DNA of 64,000 nucleotides from Piscicola geometra (lineage: Eukaryota; Annelida; Clitellata; Hirudinida; Piscicolidae): NCBI GenBank assembly GCA_943735955.1, contig OX030956.1:1995912-2059911 (forward strand). Direction: 5' to 3'. A program made the translations under genes and the position numbers. Under the pieces are notes generated by a model, which was given only the letters and a program-made list of their open reading frames with translations, was not told where the DNA came from and searched no databases. Positions 59,201-64,000 of this stretch are shown here, piece by piece. The stretch's first letter is position 1. The number at the start of each line of letters is the position of its first letter.

Positions 59201-62200
59201 TCATATACATTAAATTAAATTATCACACTGGAATTTTCCATGACATTTTAAAAAAATGTGTACAACTTCTAATCAGAACCTCAGTGGCTCTAAGTTAATA
59301 GGGAAAAATAATGGGAATGAATGGTTGCATGAAATTTTTTTAAAAACAAACCTATATAGAGCTTTTGCATGCACTATATCAAAAGAACTTTGATACGAAG
59401 AAAACGAAAAAAAACGTGTAAAATTTTTTTTAGTTGAAACATTTGTTTACAAAAATTACATCTAAACTTTAAAAAACAAACAATTTAGTTGTATATAACT
59501 GTTACTAAGGTTAGCAGGACAAATTGGTGATAAAGGCGTTCGTCTCACTCTCGTGAGTTCGATTCCTACCATCGTCTAAGTACGTTGATGCTCCAGAAAA
59601 GCCTTGAACTTTATGCAGAGAAAAAGAGGAAAAAGAGCTCTCTAGTGCTGAGTTAATAAAAAGAGGGAGAAATAATGAAACCTCGTAAGAAAGACACATA
59701 AAGAACAATGCTCCTTTTGTTATTTTCATGGTTATTTCCATTAGCGAAACAAACTTTCAGTTGAAGCAAAATCTCAAAAAACTTAAAATGCTTTTGATTA
59801 AACCAAGGAAAAGAGCTGCAAAACCTGAAACGAACCAAATAAATGAATTAGGATGATGTGCTGAAAGGTGGATGTGGCTGGAAGGGCTTGGATTTCACTG
59901 ATGGCTGCATGAATTGATAGATTAAAACATTAGAGACTGCCCAGCTACTGAACCGTCGTATTTTTATCGTTCTGCTCATCCAACCACGCTTCCTATATCA
60001 TTTGGCTTCTTATCTGTTTGCTTCTTCGTATTTTCTAGCTTCTTTTCTTCTTTAATAAAGTCGCTTTTATGTTTACCATCTTTATTTAATCTTTTTTATC
60101 AAGGTTTTGGCTGCTTCCAAATCCAGCCTAACTCCGTCATGTGTAGAAAGAAGATTAAACGTTTCTTTTGATGGAACTTCGAATGGTTGAAATAGACTCT
60201 TTGATTGATTAGACAAACGGGAAATGGTTGATGGAATAATTAAAATAAACATAAATTTGAACTTCAAAAACCTTTTAAACATCATTTAGAGATGATGATA
60301 TTGGTTGAAAAATGGGTAACTAAAAAAGTGTGTTGTGCGATAGTGCTGGAAATCAACGAAAGGTTTCAACGTCTACTGAGGCACTCTTCGTGATAATTAA
60401 AAAAATTATCGTGAATAGAAAATGCTAGAAATAGGATAAGTTAATGAAAAGGTTAAAGATAATTGACTTCGGAAGAATCTTATTTGAACAATTCAAAGTA
60501 AATATTAAATAAATGGAAATTATAAGTTTACAGTTTTTAAAATAAATTAAGAAACGAGGCAAGCAGGTTGAAATCGCGCTTTTTGAGTGTACTTTCGTTC
60601 AAAAAGTGGGTGGTATAATGAAGGTTTTGATGCTCAAACGTGACAAATTTAAATGCTTTACAGAGCTAAGTCAAAGGATTTTCTGTTATTTATAGCAGCT
60701 TACTGAGTTAAGACGCTCAGTTATCAACTTTAAGAAGATTCAACGTGATTTATACTTTAAATGCCAATCTACTTTTCGTTAAAACGCCATTACCAAAAGG
60801 CTGCACACCACTCTTACTTTTTTCCCTCTCTTAAGACGTTTATATTAATCGAATAGAGTAAGTTTGCGAATCAAATAGCTTATAAAATAGAAAGTTCAAT
60901 TCATAAGCGACAAAGAAGAAAAAGCACGAAGGGTTTTGATGGGAGTGTTTGTGGTCGAATAAAATAATTTAAATGGGGTAAGAAAAAAAATTAAATTAAA
61001 TTTAGAAAGCACTTGCCCCCAATTTCCCTGCTTGGATCAGTGCTTGGTGGCGATTTCACACATATAACGAACATAGTTTGCTTGTTATATGTCAAGAGTG
61101 TTTGAAACTGAGTAAACAATATAATGAGCAAAAAATTGTTTGAAGACCTTTGTTTCAAAATTGTTTCAAAATTGAAGCTTCGAACAATTAGACTTGTTAG
61201 GACTAACTAGTCAATTTTGAGCTGTCATAAAGTCTCTAATAAAAAAGATAGGTTTAAATAAAAAACCCTAGCTGTTGATGAACCTTAAATTTAATTGTTA
61301 AAAATAAAACTTGTAAAACTTTGAACAACTTTAATGAAATAAGGTTGAAAATGAGATTGAAAATGTGTAGGACACATTATCATTATAATCGAATGAGGAT
61401 AAAGACACAGAAAGAATTTTTTAATTATTTGTCTAGTTCATTTTAATTGTCTTAAAAAGTTTTTTTTTGCATTGTTTTTATCCAAATCTTTTTTCGAATA
61501 TGTTTCCAGAGATTGGATAGTGCCCAACGCGTTCTTGACAGTCGTAAAAAACTCCAATGCATTAGGTTTTAAGACGGAATTTAACTTATATTACTTATAC
61601 TATAAGCATTTATGTCTCAATTAAGGTCTTCAAAAAAATCGCTAAAACTTTAAAATATAGTTTATAATTGACCCTTTTACCATACTTCTCAATGTCACTC
61701 ATTTTGTAAAAGAATCGATGAAAAGACTTATGATAGATCGAACTATTTTAATATTAAGTTTATTTTATTTTAAAAAAATGCAAACTTTGCAAAATTTTAA
61801 CTTCTTTATTCATTTTGACGCTAGAGCGCATTTAATGCATTATTACCCAAACAACCAGCTACATAAATTGCTTTTTTCTCCAGTATGTGTATGAAGGGAC
61901 TCGTGAGACTTTCATAAAGAAGAACAAATAAACAGAGCTAAATGAACACAAATAACATACTCTGCAGATAATAATTATAAATGTTTAAAAAAAAGCATAA
62001 TAGGCACAAATAAGTGTGCAAACCTGACTAAACCATGCATCACATCTCATGCAAAAACCATGATAACTCATTTAAAGCCATTTTTTCCAAGATTTCATCT
62101 GTATTCTTTTTTTTGAATTTTTCTACCTTTTGTTCAATTATCCTCCATGTGCCGCAAGGGTTCGACTAAATGCCCTTAAAAGCAGCCTTCTAATTGTATT

Positions 62201-64000
62201 TAGGAGACATTTTCATTTATCACGAAATCAAATGTTTTGCAAAAATCTTTCTAGTTTGATATTGCTTTTGTGACTTTTTTAAATTCGAAAAAATTAATCA
62301 ATATTGTTTGCTTAATTCCATGCCTAGTTGCAGCTACGATTTCCTGTGGTCTTTTATTAAAACCACCTATTTTTTGGCTTTAATTATCGTTTTTTTCACA
62401 TTGTTAAATGCACGTGTTTCATATACATTTTTGTCAATTTTTTTCTTATACTTTTAGCACGAAAAAAATTTTCTTCTTTTCGTTTTATCATAATTTCAAC
62501 ATTTTACTTCAAAACTTATAACAATTCTCTAGACGTTTTCTGCTTTGAAGTGTCACGTTCCAAAATGACTTGAAGAATGCTTGAATCACCAGCAACATCG
62601 TTATCTTCATGCACTCAGCTTCGTTGCATTCCAGTGACGTCAGCATGCAGATGATGAATTATTGAAGACATTCATCATTCATTATAACTTATCCTTTTCA
62701 GTCCTCGACATTGTCACTGCCTCTTCTCCAGCATAGAATACCTTTTTTGAGGCACACCAATTGAAGTGTCATTGAAAGATCATTATAAAGTTTTTTCAGG
62801 AATTTTAAAATATGTAGTGCAGTTTCTAATAAATGAAATTTTCCAAGTGTTCTTACACTATTAATTGCTGGTTAGATTATCTCACCATTACAGTATTGTT
62901 TTATCTTCCAAAAACTCAAGCCATTAAAACAGCTATTCCGTTTTCAAACCCAATAAAGATAACGGAAAAAGTTTCATTTTTGAGCTTATTGCCGCTTTAT
63001 ATGAATTTTCTTGCACTCATTAAAATAGATCTTCCAGCCTCACTCTAATCCTCTTATACACTCCTCCATGACACGGACGTAAGAGATGACATGATAAGTA
63101 AAGTTGAAATGGAATGTGAACCTGCTCGCATGGGCACCGTTATTTTGATTACGTAATCACAACGCTTTGTTTCCTTTTTTTCGGTCCTTGAGCAAAAATC
63201 CATTGCATTTTTTCTCCTTCATAACTAATTGTTTGATCATTATTTGAGAAAAAACACAAAAGCATCACAGCCATTCCACTACCACATCAATGAACAGCAT
63301 CTTCCGAGTTCTGTGACTGGGAGACCTTAGAGCTGGAATGCGAGCACAGTCACGTGCTTCTCGTCAGGAGGGCCTTCTACGGACGCATGAGGGTTGGCAA
63401 GTGCGTTAGCGATCACTATGGCAACGTGGGATGCTCCACTGACGTGAGCAGGCATCTGAACGTCTTGTGTGCAGGCAAGAGGGAGTGCAAGGTGCCGGTG
63501 ATCAGCCTTCACGCCTTCAAGACCTGCCCCAGAGACTTCGCCTCGCACCTCCAAGTGCTCTACCGCTGTCTTCCGGGTTTGCTCACTTTTTGTAAAAGTT
63601 TTAGCTGTAATCTAGAATTGAAAAAACATACACAAAGACATATTTACATTTTCTCAAAACGCAGTTTTAGACTTCAGTTCCATCGCCAAAGACCACCATG
63701 AAGATGCCAAGTGCAACTTGATTCTCAACAATATCAACAGCAACATCAGAATAATAAATAAAAACTATTATTATAATAATGATGGCATTAAAAGAGATAA
63801 CCGAGAAAAGTTGTTCTACAGCAGTGTAAATAAAGACGATGACAGAAATAACAGAGATCTTTCTGACATAAAAGGAAACGTTCATCAATCAAGCAACAAC
63901 AAGTACACAAACAACAAGCACAACGATCTTCAATACGGAAGCAACAGCGAGGCAAGAATTTATTGTTTTTTGTTGGGAGACAAAGAGATGGATGGATGGT
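56250..64000 (+). CDS. SUEL-lectin membrane protein, copy B (runs off window)
   Basis: Exons 56250-56349, 63298-63576 and 63665 to the window end follow the same phases as copy A. Exon 1 has the same length and encodes a signal peptide MALQHSTILLFFLLQ. The lectin exon differs from copy A at about four bases, giving Cys to Ser before the domain, Leu to Val and Arg to Lys. The start of exon 3 (VLDFSSIAKDHHEDAKCNL) has diverged strongly from copy A, then becomes nearly identical again over the last 100 bases. The frame stays open to base 64000. The TM and tail exons, if present, lie beyond the window, so whether this copy is complete is unknown. Confidence 0.75.
56350..63297 (+). other. Intron 1 of lectin gene copy B
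   Basis: 6.9-kb AT-rich intron, collinear with copy A intron 1 but longer. It holds the tRNA-like relic at 59503, the empty insertion site near 59904 and the conserved island at 63011-63082. No other gene is supported. Confidence 0.7.
59503..59575 (+). repeat. tRNA-like relic, probably SINE head
   Basis: The stretch ends GTGAGTTCGATTCCTACC, a typical T-arm and B box, preceded by a D-arm-like AATTGGTGATAAAGG and CGTCTCAC. The acceptor stem does not close, so it is not a working tRNA gene. It lies in intron 1 of lectin copy B. Confidence 0.4.
63298..63576 (+). other. SUEL lectin exon, copy B
   Basis: Complete SUEL domain with all conserved Cys, AFYGR and the closing YRC motif. It is bounded by AACAG and GTTTGC splice sites as in copy A. 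It appears functional. Confidence 0.88.

Larger units (their letters stand above)
54878..64000. repeat. Tandem segmental duplication, unit B
   Basis: Second direct unit. Intron matches to unit A occur near 57105, 59855, 59933, 61185, 62010, 62540 and 63011. The unit continues past the window end, so the repeat period and copy number cannot be read here. Confidence 0.82.

Noticed and set aside
59503..59575. Possible tRNA gene
   Set aside because: B box is good but the acceptor and anticodon arms do not pair properly, so I list it as a tRNA-like repeat relic instead.

Overview
The window is an AT-rich animal genome segment. Multi-exon genes with GT-AG introns of about 60 to 7,000 bases, metazoan-only families (Eph receptor, SUEL-lectin receptor, ENO4), dense di- and trinucleotide microsatellites, minisatellites, and SINE- and MITE-like repeats all point to an invertebrate. 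The look is lophotrochozoan and a leech such as Helobdella is possible, but that placement is inference. There is nothing bacterial here.

Layout. 1-13.5 kb: no gene I can support; (CA)n, (GAT)n and an 11-bp-period minisatellite. 13.5-29 kb, plus strand: an Eph-family receptor that enters the window without its first exons, with ligand-binding domain, Cys-rich module, two FNIII domains, TM helix, juxtamembrane segment, kinase-like domain, SAM-like domain and a long Asn/Gln-rich tail. The kinase-like domain has lost the glycine loop, VAIK Lys, HRD Asp and DFG, so it is a predicted pseudokinase. 30.6-40.2 kb: a compact cluster with an unassigned minus-strand exon pair, RNASEH2C (plus, 3 exons), UFD1 (minus, 10 exons) and ENO4 (plus, 17 exons). 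UFD1 and ENO4 are head to head with 267 bases between start codons; RNASEH2C and UFD1 converge tail to tail.

40.9-64 kb: a tandem segmental duplication of a lectin-receptor gene. Copy A (42.67-53.58 kb) is complete: signal peptide, one SUEL (L-rhamnose/galactose-binding) lectin domain, a low-complexity ectodomain with a Cys-containing stretch, one TM helix and a tail of about 325 residues. Copy B (56.25 kb to past the window end) repeats the same exons with the same splice phases. A conserved 115-bp block, a TATA box and several intron islands are also repeated. The units are patchy: exons are nearly identical while most intron sequence has drifted. A fragment of a UFD1 exon and a SINE-like element lie at the junction. 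A 235-bp inverted-repeat element sits in copy A with a target-site duplication, and copy B preserves the empty site.

In function, UFD1 (ubiquitin-dependent extraction with p97/NPL4) and RNASEH2C (ribonucleotide removal from DNA) are housekeeping. ENO4 is an enolase-like protein linked to sperm and cilia in vertebrates. The Eph-like and lectin-like proteins are single-pass surface receptors. I see no evidence that the genes form one pathway. All exon models were built by hand from splice motifs, reading phase and remembered family features; no alignment was run.
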